From contig CM057827.1 of the NCBI GenBank assembly GCA_030068075.1, forward strand, positions 69,020,500 through 69,084,499: a DNA stretch of 64,000 nt. Reading direction: 5' to 3'. The notes beneath the pieces were generated by a model, which was given only the letters and a program-made list of their open reading frames with translations, was not told where the DNA came from and ran no database searches. Both the position numbers and the translations under genes were made by a program. The stretch comes from Paguma larvata. Taxonomy: Eukaryota; Chordata; Mammalia; Carnivora; Viverridae. Below, in pieces: positions 10,672 to 22,060 of the stretch (its first letter is position 1; the number at the start of each line of letters is the position of its first letter).

Positions 10672-11736
10672 AGGCTTTGGTGAAACAAATTATTCTGCTT
10701 TGAAAACTAGTCAACGAGGAAGCATAAACCTTAAAAAAACAAAAAACTCTAGCTTCTCGCAAATGTGCTTGCTAAGGGTATTGTATGGTCTGTTCAGAGG
10801 ATGATTACCCAAAGCAGGTGGCATCAGTGTGTCAATCTCAGTAGTCCACCTTGCAAAATAAGGAAATGCCTTTCATGAGCACATACTTTAGAGCTCCTAA
10901 AGGAAACGGCTCTATTTCAGAATACACCCTTCCTGTAGAAGTATCTCATGAAATAGTTATTATGGTCCATGGACAGCAGTCCCTATGCTTGTCAAGTCAG
11001 GTATACTCAAATCAGGAAAAGCCCAGGGAAGAAAGAGAGCCAGCCCCTACACAAAACCCTTTCCCCAGTTACTTTATCGTCCTTTGAAGAAGAATTATCA
11101 AATTTAACTTGAGAAGCAATTAAGCCTCGGCAAGATGAGCTACAATGTCAACATCATTGATAGTTAATGATAAAAGTTAACATTACCAGTGGTACTGAAA
11201 AAATACAGCGGAACATTTCCATCAGAACTGAGGTCAACTTTAGGTCAAGGGTTAGAAAGGGGGTACTATAAACGATTAGATCTGGCACTGTCTTCTGGCT
11301 ATCTACAGAGCTTGCATTTTCATAAACATGAGAGTTCTCTCTACCTCAGAAAAACCCAGGACCAACAACAAAATATCACTTTCCCTGAGTCAGAGTAGCA
11401 CGAGACTCATAACTGGAAATATCTCAATATAGTCATTGATAGATGACCATAGAGACAGGTAGGATGAGCAGTGAAAGGTTTTGGTTTTGAGCGTTCACTC
11501 TGTTAAGACCTCTGTTGTCCATTAAATACATGTTATTTACACCACAGAGTAAATTGCAGCCAAGGATGGCCAGTTATGGAAGCAGGGTGTCATCACTCTG
11601 CTTCCATAACTGCTCAGGAGAGCATAGTGGGCTCATCGGATGACACAATGTTTAGGGTAGAGAAACACCAACAGGATATGTTTACATTAACCTCCTGTAA
11701 CCAAATATTCAGGTATGCGTTCACTCATTCCTCATT
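10672..11736. other. Single-copy sequence, no gene seen
   Basis: Frames at 10851-11087, 11189-11398 and 11576-11887 have no domain I recognise. Around 11560-11612 a 13-15 bp stretch ATGGAAGCAGGGTG / CTTCCATAACTGCTC forms a small inverted match (GTTATGGAAGCAG with CTGCTTCCATAAC). Confidence 0.4.
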
Positions 11737-11911
11737 AAAAAAAAAATTTTTTTTTGAGAGAGAGAGAGACAGACAGAGGAGGTGGGGGGGAGGAGCAGAG
11801 GAGAGGGAGAGAAAGAATCTTAAGCAAGCTCCATCTCAGGACTGTGAGGTCATGACCGGAAGCAAAATCAAGAGTCTGGGCACTTAACGGACTGAGCCAC
11901 CCAGGTGCCCC
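11737..11911 (-). mobile_element. CAN-SINE, shortened, minus strand
   Basis: The minus strand starts GGGGCACCTGGGTGGCTCAG and continues GGTCATGACCTCACAGTC, then AGATGGAGCTTGCTTAAGAT, a CT-rich region and a T/A-rich end. The body is shorter than neighbouring copies because the B-box-to-GGCTCTGTGCTGAC portion is missing. No target duplication is clear. Confidence 0.92.
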
Positions 11912-11929
11912 AGACATTTCTGAATGCCT

Positions 11930-12260
11930 TCTATCAGCCAAGTATCAAGCTGGCTGCTAAGGACACAGAAATGCATGAAATGTGATCTCTGACCTGGACA
12001 AATCCATAGTCTATTACAAGACACATGTGCAAACCAAAGGTATCAGGTATCGTAACAGGGATGTGTATAAGAGCCATTGGTGGGTTTAGGTATCTGTGTG
12101 GGTGGCATTAACCAGGACACGAAGAAAAAGAATTATGAACAAGTGAGTGTGTCTGTGATGGGGGAGGGAGGGAGAAGAAGAACAGAGAGAGTGAGTTTGG
12201 GACAGGAAGGAATGGGAAATAATCATTGCTTTTGCCATGCTGAGTTTGAAGGGCTGCAGG
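11930..12260 (+). mobile_element. Possible ancient interspersed repeat, family not assigned
   Basis: Text such as CAAGCTGGCTGCTAAGGACA, CTCTGACCTGGACAAATC and GGTATCGTAACAGGGATGTG follows the wording of a common old mammalian repeat (GGCACTG.. GGACACAG.. GAGCTTACAATCTA.. type), as does 29515-29890. I cannot name it from sequence alone. Confidence 0.3.
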
Positions 12261-12939
12261 ACTCTCAGAGGACATGTTCAGCAGGCCGTTGAGCATGAGT
12301 CCGGAACATCGAACCATAGTGAAGGTTACAGTTGCACAGATCTGGAACGCATCCACGTGCACATAGTAACCAAAGCCTTGGGTGTGAATGGGGCATCTCT
12401 TCCCTGAGATCCTTCTGCTAAATTATTAGGTCCACCATCCATTTCCTCTCATTACTATTTTCTCCCCTCTGTATTTTTACCAAAAATATATTCTGTTAGT
12501 TGGTTCTCCTCTTGCCCCTTCATTCCTTTCCAGCATCAAGTATGACTCTTAACTTTTGATCTAGTTTTATTTTTATCACTCTTTTTTCTTCTATTTTCTT
12601 ATTGATTCCAATAATTTTTCCTCTGTAATAAAAGCCTTCTCCCTTAAAGCTACTCCAAATATGGAATTAATCTAGATTAGGAACCTATATTTTTTAAAAT
12701 TTTAACATTTTATCATATAGAATTCATACATAAACAAAGATATACAGAGTATTCTAACAAATTCCCATATGCTTCAATAGGCAGCTATACTTTTAAAACT
12801 AAAATCAGCAATGAGTACTGCAATCATGTATGAACCTCACTCTTCTCCTGTACCAGAAAATAGCAAAGATAGCTCCTGTCCATGGATGTTCCCATCTTTT
12901 CATTCTTAATCTCTTGCCCTGTGTGGTCCACTTTTCAGG
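12261..12939. other. AT-rich sequence, possible L1-derived part
   Basis: No gene. From about 12690 to 12800 the text (ACATAAACAAAGATATACAG, AACAAATTCCCATATGCTTC) hints at an old L1 3' untranslated segment, but the match is too weak to claim. Confidence 0.35.
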
Positions 12940-13095
12940 CAAACTTTCCATTTATTTTATCCTTAGAACCACCTTGTGAGAGTCAGGTGCTATTACTTTA
13001 CCCATCTGACATGAACAAAAATTTAAGATTCAGATTTAATGATTTGTCCAAAGTCACACACGACCAACCCATCAGTGTCTCTGCCAAGCAATTTT
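12940..13095 (-). mobile_element. MIR SINE, minus strand
   Basis: CATTTATTTTATCCTTAGAA, CCACCTTGTGAGAGTCAGGT, GCTATTACTTTACCCATCTG and AATGATTTGTCCAAAGTCAC form the reverse-strand MIR core in order. Confidence 0.7.
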
Positions 13096-13099
13096 GATG

Positions 13100-13959
13100 T
13101 ATTCCTTCAAACCTGCCTCAGTGCTTTAAATGCAACGGAAACTATGTGAACATCGGTTGATGATAATTATATTATCCTCCTATAAGGACATCCTTTGCAT
13201 TGTTCTTATTCAAACAATTCCTTGACTCAGCATTTGCTGAATCCTTACAAGAGCTGTTGGTGAATTTAACACACCCAGCTATTTAAAAGCCAATTAGTTG
13301 CAGGTAAGAACAAATCTTCCTTGACAATGCCAATGGAGTCAGCCTTTTAGATTTGGTTTCAAAAGATTTCAGTGTCACTATTAATCTGGGTGATCATCTG
13401 GAACCTCAAAGCTCTAAAACTTCCTTCCCCAGATTCAGGGATGCCTAAATGAGCTCACATGCCCAGGATCCCAGCCCAGGGTAAGGAAGAAGCCGTTGAG
13501 ACAGTAACAGCTCTTCTTCTACATGTGGTCTTGAGCCTAGCTTTCCAGTCCCACCCTAAAAGGAGACAACGTTCCTTCTCAAGGCCCACACCCACCCTTA
13601 TGGCCACTAGACCAAAAAGTAGAATTAGATCTCATGCTCTGGGGGGGCGGGACAGGAGGGGGGGAGGACAAGAGCAAAGTGTGATTAGGGAGAAAATAAC
13701 TTCTACTCCAAAGGAATTGCAAGGCTATGCCAATTCATATTGGCAGAAACCTGAGTCATATAGATGTAAATGGATTCCCAGAGCGTTAAACCTAGGAGGA
13801 TGCAATTTATCATTGGATCAGGTTGAATTTACTGATATGGGTGCATTGCCAGACACTCTGGATTTCACGCACTATCTCTAGCAGTGGGAAGTGCCTATAG
13901 CAGTTTTTTTGTTTGTTTGGGGTTTTTTTGTTTTATTTTCGTGAAGTTGAGAGTAGAAC
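13100..13959. other. Single-copy sequence with a 140-codon frame, not supported as a gene
   Basis: The frame at 13459-13881 is the second longest in the window, but it is proline/arginine-rich early, has no domain or splice signals I recognise, and its G-rich part (GGGGGGGCGGGAC... about 13639-13669) is low complexity. A T/G-rich stretch follows at 13902-13940. Confidence 0.4.
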
Positions 13960-15010
13960 TTCCTTAGCAAAACGTAAAGGACGGGAATGAAAAGTTAAGG
14001 ATACAGGGATGCTGCAGTGAATTTCTTAGGTGACTTGAACATCTCCAGAGACCCCTATATCTTTCTGGAATGACCAAAAAATACTTCCTTCTTTCAAATA
14101 CTGAGAAAGACATCACCGATGGGAGTATCGATATCTTTGAAAAGGTGTGTAGAACCTGGTCTGTATAGGCCAGGAGGAAGGTAGGATATGCCACTATTGA
14201 GGTGTCCTCCCTGATTTTAGAAGAGATAACAGGGATCTTGGAGAGGCAAAGGCCATGTGGCAATGGTTAACCACCGGAAGCAAGGTAGACATAATTTCCA
14301 TAACAAAGAACAGAAAACAGAGACAACATGGTCATCTAAGTGTTTTGACCCTCATGGATCTGACAGTGGCTCACTGACTATGGTTTTCCTAGTAATGAAA
14401 AAGAAGCTGCTTGCTTCTAGAATACTGCCTGATCTGTAGAACAGAAATCTCAAGCCCAGGAACCGAACTTAAAGGTCCACAATGGAGAGTCTAGATGTCT
14501 CATCTAGTTTTCATGATGAACCAAGTTCATGGACTTTGAGCTTTCTTGATAGAGGAAAAGGTAGGCCTTCTTAAGGAAGGACAATGTAATATTGCACAAT
14601 TATGTACTGAAAATATTTTCCAAGTCTTTTCATAAAGTAAGTGCAGGCCATTTTCTAAAGTGACCCCATACCCGAGAAAGGGAAATACTAAGATCTTTCA
14701 GGGGTTTCGAGACGTAGGCTCCGAATAAATACTGTTTCCTAGGGACTGAAAGCACAGTTATGGTTTCTAGTGGGAGTGGGGAAAACAGTAGTCAGTGATA
14801 CCTGGAGCTTTGTCTCCAGTTTTTCTTGCAATGAACCCAGTAGGTCTATGGATAACCATGTATTTGAATACCTAGTTTCTGAAAATGTAATTGAAATTAG
14901 GTTGCCTAGCTCTTGGCAGAATCCTCACACAGGCTTCCAGCAATCACACATTTATGAATGGAGAGACACAGGGTAAAAGTGGGAATGGATCCCATTCAAG
15001 AAAATCGCGT
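13960..15010 (+). other. Unassigned; possibly old retroelement interior
   Basis: Phrases such as GAGAGGCAAAGGCCATGTGG, AACCACCGGAAGCAAGG and ACAACATGGTCATCTAAGTG have the feel of the interior of an ERVL/MaLR element. I cannot place them securely, and no gag, pol or env reading frame is visible. It may be plain single-copy DNA. Confidence 0.25.
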
Positions 15011-15478
15011 TATCACCAAAATATCACTAGTTTATAAATAGAATATTCTATAGCATTTCCTAAGTCAATTATGTTTTAAAATATGAAATCTAGAAATTAC
15101 TCCCCAACACCAGAACCAATGGAATAGTTTTTCTAATTTCCATACGCTGAAAAATCTGCCAGCATTTGATCGCTGCATTTTAAATGACAGCTTCAATATG
15201 ATCTCTGCTTTTATCCACCAAGGACAGCTAATATCTCAGATTGTTTTCTTCTGTCTCTATTAGACACTATATTTTAAGTCAGTCCTGTAGCCCTTAGAAA
15301 TAGGCTCGCTGATTAAACCATGATCATTCGCTTTCTATGTCAAAATATATTATTTTCAATGGAGCCCGTAAGTCAAATTGATTGTGTCCCCTCCCTTATA
15401 GATGATACACAAGATAATTCTTGCTCAATATCCCTCTCAGCAATTTTTTAACTTGCCACATAAGAATTTTTACTTAAA
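15011..15478. other. AT-rich single-copy sequence
   Basis: Nothing recognised between the preceding unassigned block and the SINE. Confidence 0.4.
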
Positions 15479-15670
15479 GGGCCACCTGAGTAGCTCAGTC
15501 GGTTGAGCATCTAACACTTGGTTTCGGCTCAGGTCATGATCTCATGGTTCATGAGTTCAAGTCCCACATTGGGTTCCATGCTGACAGTGCACAGCCTGGT
15601 TGGGATTCTCTCTCCTGAGCTCTCTCTCTCTGGCTCTCTCTCTGGCTCTTTCTCCAAAATAAATAAACTT
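15479..15670 (+). mobile_element. CAN-SINE, diverged
   Basis: GGGCCACCTGAGTAGCTCAG head, GGTTTCGGCTCAGGTCATGA, a B-box region GTTCATGAGTTCAAGTCCC, a CT-rich region with GGCTCTCTCTCT repeats and an AATAAATAAACTT tail. Possible gapped duplications AAGAATTTTTACTTAAA and AAGAGAGTTCTGACTTAAA flank it. Confidence 0.92.
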
Positions 15671-15689
15671 AAGAGAGTTCTGACTTAAA

Positions 15690-16599
15690 AAATCAGAATT
15701 ATTTCCAGTGTCACTATATGAGAAGGATTCAATAGGTTTTCAATAGAATCTCTTTGTGCATGCAAAGTAAAATTTGGTACACTGAAAACCATGTAGAATC
15801 AAACTCCTAAGGGAAAAACATATTGCATTGAATTATTGTGATAACGTCCTTTAAAACATTCCGTCTTTATCCCTCAGGAAAATAAAAGCGAATTGAGAAA
15901 TAGCTAAATTTTTTAAACTTTTGAAAGCCTTACATTACATAAAATATAGAATTTCAAAAAAAATATGCTATAAGGTTATGCAAAACAGGGTCTCCTATAC
16001 CGTGTCATCTGGGAGGGAAGCCAGTAAGTAACAAGTCACATTAATAACTGCTTTTTAAAATTTTTGTTAAGAAATTATATTTTCACAAGTATGTTATCTC
16101 AGTCTCTTTTGTATATTCAAACTAATAGCATTAGAATTTAATGTTTGGAGCATAGTCATGACTTAAAAATGAAAATCTTAAATTAAAGGTTACTATGCCA
16201 GGTTGTTCCATTTTCATATATTATATATTCCTTTAAAATATGAGAAAAATCATTGTGAAATCACTTATATAAGGAAAAAATTATCCTGACTTAAGTGTTA
16301 TAAAATCACAAACTATACAGTATTTTTCTGAAACTATCTTTAACATATATCCTCAATATTTCATACACGATCTCTACTGTTGTTATCTTTCTTTACATCT
16401 GAACACAGTGTATGTGAGACTGAAGCTGGAGTCAAAGAATGTGCAATTGTGGCTAAAGACTTGCACTTTAAGCCTTCAGCTAGTAATTTCCAGCTTTCTG
16501 TGCATTAGTTTAATTTTGTGAGACAAAGAATTTTAGCAATAACATGAACATCTTAACTTTTGTATTCTTCATGTTCCTTAAAAAATAAGAGCAAAATAT
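15690..16599. other. AT-rich single-copy sequence
   Basis: No gene or named repeat seen; long A/T runs throughout. Confidence 0.4.
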
Positions 16600-16817
16600 G
16601 GGGCACCTGGGTGGCTCAGTTGGTTGGGCATCCGACTTCAACTCAGGTCATGATCTCACGCTTTGTGAGTTTGAGCCCCCCGTCAGGCTCTGTGCTGACA
16701 GCTCAGAGCCTAGAGCCTTCTTCGGATTCTGTGTCTCATTCTCTCTCTGCCTCTCCCCCACTTGTGCTCTCTCTCTCTCTATCAAAAATAAATAAATGTA
16801 AAAAAAAATATTTTAAA
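16600..16817 (+). mobile_element. CAN-SINE
   Basis: GGGGCACCTGGGTGGCTCAG head, TCATGATCTCACGCTTTGTG, CTCTGTGCTGACAGCTCAGA, CT-rich region, AAAATAAATAAATG tail. No convincing target duplication. Both frames at 16560-16823 are SINE translations. Confidence 0.96.
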
Positions 16818-16898
16818 GAGTAAAGTAGAACAAAATCCCCAAATAATTGTGACCTTTGCTATTGCTGGTAATTAATGCTCAAAATACTATAATTTTAT

Positions 16899-17072
16899 GG
16901 GCACTTATTTTATGTTCGGAGTATATAAAACATCTTTGCATGTATTAATCCATTCAATACTGTAATACAGTGAGATGCTATGATTATCCCATTTGAAACT
17001 GAAACTTAGCAGAGTAAAGTGCATATGATTTCACAGCAAGTAAGTGGAGGAACCACTTAGAAAGATGACATA
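16899..17072 (-). mobile_element. MIR SINE, minus strand
   Basis: GGGCACTTATTTTATGTTCG, CATCTTTGCATGTATTAATC, ATGATTATCCCATTTGAAAC and TTTCACAGCAAGTAAGTGGA follow the reverse-strand MIR order (3' tail, CTCATTTAATCC region, CCCATTTTACAGATG, CACACAGCTAGTAAGTGG). Confidence 0.75.
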
Positions 17073-17079
17073 AATGCTG

Positions 17080-18650
17080 GTCACCTCCATGCAGTATTTT
17101 GAAAAATGGATTGCCCAACTGACATATTGAAAGTGTTAGTATAGGTAAGGAAATTTAGGGGTATTATGTTGATTAGATTAAAACTGGTCATACAAATGTT
17201 ACATGTATGAGAGTTGAGAACTGCGTGTTTTCTTAAATAATTATAACACATTACAAAAAGATACTTATTATAAGTATGAATATTAATTTTGGTAGAATTT
17301 CACATAGTAATTCAGCTCTTGAAGTTCAGAAACTATTTGATTCGCTCTGTTGTTCAATGCCTGACTAATCTAGGCAAGTAAAGTGTACATTAGAATTATT
17401 AGGGAAGTTAATTCAATGAAGAAAAATCTGGTACAAGAAATGGAGATTTTATGTTAAATACTCCAAAATTACTGCCTAACCTAAAACATACTATGTTATA
17501 TTACATATAACATATATAATAATGCATATAAGGCATCAAAGTCATGAAGTCATGACTTGTACAATTTGACTAAAAAGACTGGGACTGGCTTGTGTTTGGT
17601 GTGTATGTGATATTTACATCAATCAAAGTAGCTAACTGATCACTAATATATTTCTGAAATCAATATTATCATTTTGAAATTTTCATTATATGACAAACAC
17701 TAATTTTTAAAAATAAATTTTATTTCAATTCTAGGTAAATTGTTTTAAAAATAAGCCAGAGAAAAATGTACAAACCAAATTTCTATATAGTATCTACTTA
17801 ATGGTAGAAACTTGAGTGCCTTTATTTAAAAATGTTTACAGACCTGTGCATAATTTTCCAAATATTTTCCCACCTTTAAAATAATGTGATGTATGTATAC
17901 ATGACATAACGTAAATGATTGCTAGGGTTTTTATTTAATATGTTTTTCAAACCAACACCTATAATCAAACTTTCAAGTCTTCGTTTATGTTGTCCATAAC
18001 CTAATCCTTGACTACAATGAGTTCAAATGTCTCTTCCTGGACTTTTAAAATTGTATAATTCCCATATATATTTGAGCGATGTTCAAACTCAATTACCCCT
18101 GTTGGACTTAACACTCCCCTTTTGTAACATATATTCTATAATGAACACTCTAATACATAATAGGACTTCTCTGTACCCGTAATTACTAAATATATAAATA
18201 TGTATTGAATAAAAACTGTACAATAAGCTAGTATAAATGGGTATTTTGAGATACAAGTTCTCAGACACAGCTACATTGTGATACTTCACTAATTATGAAG
18301 ATACCATGAAGAAGTCAGATTCTTGCACCTGCTCATGGAATCACCACGAATGGACATGAGCAGTAATGCATTTTGATGAGTTGGAGAGGACTGCTCAAAT
18401 TGATCTACTACAAGCAGCAGGTGTTCTCACTGATGGCATGGTATAGGAAAGTGGAAATCACATCTTAGTAGAATTAAAACTAATGCAGTATACAATTCTT
18501 CTTCAATATAGATTATAATAGTATTTCTGGAAATTCAGGTTATATTAAAGCTCCGAAAAGGGAAAAAAAAATCAAACTTGCGTCGCTATGTAAAATTGAG
18601 TTACATTCTAGGCTCAGATAATTATAAAGGAGGTTCTCGCCTATGTGAAT
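17080..18650. other. Long AT-rich single-copy stretch
   Basis: I see no gene and no named repeat. TA-rich runs such as ACATATAACATATATAATAA occur near 17500. The frame at 18089-18289 has no domain. Confidence 0.4.
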
Positions 18651-18654
18651 GACC

Positions 18655-18861
18655 AATAGACTAGCCAGTGGTTGTACAGTGCAGTATATAGGGAGATTCT
18701 AGGTTTGTAAACCTATAAAACTTGCCTCGACTTTGCAGGGTGGCTAATGTCTCAGCCCCACCCATCAAATACCATCCCCAACTGCTGTGATAATCCAAAA
18801 TGTCTCCACAAATTTCTAAAACTATCCCTAAGGGTCATAATGTCAATGTTGAGGACCGCTG
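18655..18861 (-). mobile_element. MER20-like hAT DNA transposon, minus strand
   Basis: CCCCAACTGCTGTGATAATC, CAAAATGTCTCCACAAATTT and the end ATGTTGAGGACCGCTG are the reverse complement of the MER20 left part (CAGTGGTTCTCAACC... AATGTCTGGAGACATTTTTGG... CACAACTGGGG). The length, about 207 bp, suits a nearly full-length MER20. It is non-coding. Confidence 0.65.
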
Positions 18862-18922
18862 GCTAAATCATCTTGGTTGTCTGTCTATGTGATCCAAATT
18901 CACTAAAAAACTGTTTTTCATT

Positions 18923-19139
18923 GGGGCGCCTGGGTGGCTCAGTAGGTTCAGCGTCTGATTGGGCTCAGGTCATGATTTCACGGATCGAGCGTTCAAGCCC
19001 CTTGCCGGGCTCTGTGCTGACAGCTCAGTGCCTGGAGCCTGCTTTGGATTCTATGTGTGTCTCTTCTCTGTCCCTCCCCAACTCATGCTCTGTCTCTGGC
19101 TCACTCTCTCTCCCCGAAAAATAAACATTAGGGAAAAAA
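18923..19139 (+). mobile_element. CAN-SINE
   Basis: GGGGCGCCTGGGTGGCTCAG head, GGCTCAGGTCATGATTTCAC, CTCTGTGCTGACAGCTCAGT, CT-rich region and AAAATAAACATTAG tail with A run. A few bases are lost just after the A box. Target duplications are not clear. Confidence 0.96.
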
Positions 19140-19144
19140 AAACT

Positions 19145-19618
19145 GAGCTGTGAAGCTCTAACAGTGATGTAATCAAGAGTTAGACAATAACCTTCCAGGT
19201 GTGTTCTATAGTTCATGACAGTTTGCTGTCTCAAGAATAAGGCATGAGAGCAAAATTAAATTTATGGGTTTAAGGACCATTATCAACTCTTTTATACAAG
19301 TGAACCAAAAGTAAAGTCTAATCAAAAATGGCTTCTAGTGGGGCGGTTTCTTTTATAACTGAATCTCACCTCGAAAGACATTAGGATCTTGTTTATTACC
19401 TGAAGCCTCTATTCCAATCTACTTGCTTGAAATGTTCGCTTGCATTTCATGGTACTTTTAAGCTTAATTAAATTTTTGCAACAGTGCAGGTCTGCCCTTT
19501 AAAGCAAGGCATTTCTTTCAATCAGTCTGATTTTCATACGAGAGAAGGGCTTGTGAGATATTCTCATTTCTGGAAAGCAAATACTCTCTGCCAATAAGTA
19601 AATGAATGAATGCTAGTT
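19145..19618. other. Single-copy sequence
   Basis: Nothing recognised. Confidence 0.4.
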
Positions 19619-19636
19619 TCCTGTGGCTATTTTTTA

Positions 19637-19846
19637 ATTTATTTTTTATCTTTAGATTTTTTTAATGTTTATTTATTTTTCAGAGGGGGGGAGGGGCAGA
19701 GAGAGAGGGAGACACAGAATCTGAAGCAGCCTTCAGGCTCTGAGCTGTCAGCACAGAGTCTGATGTGGGGCTCAATCCCGTGAACCTCAAGATCATGGCA
19801 TGAGCTAAAGTTGGACGCTTAACTGACTGAGCCACCCAGGCATCCC
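19637..19846 (-). mobile_element. CAN-SINE, minus strand
   Basis: The minus strand begins GGGATGCCTGGGTGGCTCAG, continues to CAGACTCTGTGCTGACAGCT and ends in a CT-rich region and a T-rich plus-strand tail. Flanking duplications are TCCTGTGGCTATTTTT at 19619-19634 and TCCTATGGCTATTTTT at 19847-19862 (15 of 16 match). Confidence 0.96.
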
Positions 19847-19862
19847 TCCTATGGCTATTTTT

Positions 19863-20539
19863 AAGGGAGAAAAACAGTTTTTGGCAGTGCGAATGCATCT
19901 GAGCTCAGAGGAAAAGGAGCAGAATGTTTAATCCTTTGAGATACCATCTAATCCTAGAACCATATATTTCATCAAGATCTAGATGATGAAAAAAAAAAAC
20001 CTAACTCCTATTCGAATCAAAATTACTTGACATTATCTAGTTTTATGGTTCTTCTACCATTTAGGTTATGTTACCAAGACCAGGAAACCTAATGTATCTA
20101 GGAATAAACCTGAGCTTAATACAGTGATTCTTGTCTCTGGATCTAATTTTATCTGCCAGAAGAAGCCAGTTCCTTCTTCTATTTTTATTTGCTTCTATCT
20201 TTTTGTGGCAACTGTCAACGACAAATCTGCAGCAGTGAAAAGAAAAGCCATAAGCAAGTGGGGCACTCCCCGCTACAGTCACTCCGGACTGCTTCTCATT
20301 CCTCCAGATCCTAATTCCCAAACATGTCAGAGCTGACCTTGCCCCACTCTCCAAAATAATCCGTCAAATAAGCAAACCTGTCCTCACTGGTACCAGGTGT
20401 CCACCTGTAGATGCCAGATAAGAAGACATTCTTAATACTTTTCTTCCCCTTACCCTATTCCCCTGCTATTCAGTCCACAGAGTTCAAGAAAGTATACCTG
20501 CTAAAAAGCTAAGATCCGCCCACACAGCTGTCCATCTTT
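19863..20539. other. Single-copy sequence
   Basis: Opposed short frames at 20061-20354 and 20124-20336 overlap each other and carry no domain; I reject both as genes. The last 100 bases may already be L2. Confidence 0.4.
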
Positions 20540-20791
20540 TCCAATAAGAGCCCTTCCTCAACTACCATCATTTCTTGCTTGACATATTACAGTAGCCACC
20601 AAATCGGTCCATGTGCTACTACTTACATGTGCTGGTAAGTCTCGCATTAGCGGCTTTTATCTACCATTCCTGCTTCACTCCATTTCTTGCTACTTTTGTT
20701 TGTGTCACATTGTCTCATTTCAGTCCCTCACTCCAGACATGCCCTCCTCCAGAGCCTTAAACATGCCATTTGTCCTTCCTTATCTGGGGAG
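20540..20791 (+). mobile_element. L2 LINE, part 1 of 3
   Basis: ACTACCATCATTTCTTGCTT, ACATATTACAGTAGCCACCA and CTTCACTCCATTTCTTGC follow the L2 3' region (CCACCATCATCTCTCGCCTG, ATTGCAATAGCCTCCTAACT). A MIR and a felid SINE inserted later split this L2 into three blocks. Confidence 0.65.
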
Positions 20792-21025
20792 ATGGTATAA
20801 TGAAAACAGGGAGAACTGGATGGAGTATTAGAACTGTTGTCTGGGTTCATATGCCGGGTGCACCTGTCACAAACTGTCTAATGTTAAGCCTTCTGCAATT
20901 TCTGTATTGTAATATGGGGATAAGTAACAGTGTCTACATCACAAAGTTATTCTGAAAATAAACAGATTTAATACACATAAAGCATTTAGGAATCATCAGA
21001 CAAGTGGCAAGTATTCAATATTGTC
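20792..21025 (+). mobile_element. MIR SINE inside L2
   Basis: ATGGTATAATGAAAACAGGG, GTCTGGGTTCATATGCCGGG, TTTCTGTATTGTAATATGGG, GTGTCTACATCACAAAGTTA, TAATACACATAAAGCATTTA and GGCAAGTATTCAATATTGTC trace a nearly complete MIR. It interrupts L2 sequence on both sides. Confidence 0.8.
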
Positions 21026-21149
21026 AAATGTCGGCCTTCCTCTCTTCACTTAAGCAACCCCTACTCATCCTTTGGATCTCTGCTTCTATGTTGCTTACAA
21101 ATGGAAGAATTTCCAGATTGTCCTAAACTAACCAGGGCATACTCCCTGC
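21026..21149 (+). mobile_element. L2 LINE, part 2 of 3
   Basis: GGCCTTCCTCTCTTCACTTA and ATCCTTTGGATCTCTGCTTC correspond to the L2 stretch CTCACCTCCTTCAGGTCTCTGCTCAAATG. It lies between the MIR and the SINE. Confidence 0.6.
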
Positions 21150-21167
21150 AAAGAGTTGATTAGCACT

Positions 21168-21390
21168 GGGGTGCCCGGGTGGTTCAGTCCATTAAGCATC
21201 TGAGTTCAGCTCAGGTCATGATCTCACAGTTCATGGGGTTGAGCCCTGCATCGGGCTCTGTGCTGTCGGCTCAAAGCCTGGAGCCTGCTTCAGATTCTGT
21301 CACTCTCTCTGCCCCTCCTCCACTCACACTCTGTCTCTCTCTCTTTCTCTCTCTCTTTGTCAAAAATAAACATGGAAAGAAATTTTTTAA
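21168..21390 (+). mobile_element. CAN-SINE inserted in L2
   Basis: GGGGTGCCCGGGTGGTTCAG head, TCATGATCTCACAGTTCATG, GGGCTCTGTGCTGTCGGCTC, a CT-rich region and CAAAAATAAACATGGAAAG tail. Target duplications AAAGAGTTGATTAGCACT at 21150-21167 and AAAGACTCAATTAGCACT at 21391-21408 match at 15 of 18 positions. Confidence 0.96.
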
Positions 21391-21408
21391 AAAGACTCAA
21401 TTAGCACT

Positions 21409-21600
21409 GTGTATCTCTTTCACAGGGCTTGTTATAGAGTTTTAAATTTATTCGTGTTAATGAGTAATGTCTAAATTTCCACTAGATACAAATTCCAAAT
21501 GACAGGAAAGGTTTTTAATTTTGTCCAAAAGGTGCATCCCCAGTACCTAACACAGTGCCCAGAACCTAGTAGCACTCAGTATTTGCACTGAATGAACGTT
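21409..21600 (+). mobile_element. L2 LINE, part 3 of 3 (3' end)
   Basis: GTGCATCCCCAGTACCTAAC, ACAGTGCCCAGAACCTAGTA and GCACTCAGTATTTGCACTGA match the L2 terminal sequence (CCCAGCGCCTAGAACAGTGCCTGGCACATAGTAGGCACTCAATAAATATT). It completes the L2 begun at 20540. Confidence 0.75.
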
Positions 21601-21869
21601 CTACCTTCTTCCCTGCTTGCCTTCTCTTTCCCATCATGTGATTTCACTTTATCAAGGTCCCTCTGATTCCTATCTTATTTAGCAGTCTTCACCAAACCTC
21701 CCAGTTGGAATTAATCTCTCCACTCTCTGCTCACTCATTGCTGTATTTCTCTTTTAGAATAATCTCCATCTACTTTGTATCGAGTTATATTTGGTCTATC
21801 TGCATGTATCTCTCCCCTTTATCTTTTTCAATTACTGTTAGAATCAGGTTTCTAAAATTTAAATTGGTT

Positions 21870-22060
21870 TCTAATGTTGAAATCTGATGTAGTGAAAGCT
21901 TTGTGATGATTCCTCAGAGGCTAAAGTCAGCCTCCTTAGCCTGTTACACGTACAACTCACAACTGGATCCTGGCCGGTGGTTTTCCAGCTGCATCTTATG
22001 TTATACTACCTCTAACCCCATGTCACAGTTAGACTGAAGTTCTTTATACGGAACAAAGGG
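21870..22060 (+). mobile_element. L2 LINE fragment
   Basis: AAATCTGATGTAGTGAAAGC, TGATTCCTCAGAGGCTAAAG and CCTGGCCGGTGGTTTTCCAG resemble the L2 segment that runs AAATCTGATCATGTCACTCC to GATCTGGCCCCTGCC. It is a separate, diverged copy directly downstream of the previous L2. Confidence 0.5.

Noticed and set aside
13459..13881. 140-codon open frame as a gene
   Set aside because: No domain, no splice context, and a low-complexity G-rich part; the length is within chance for this window.
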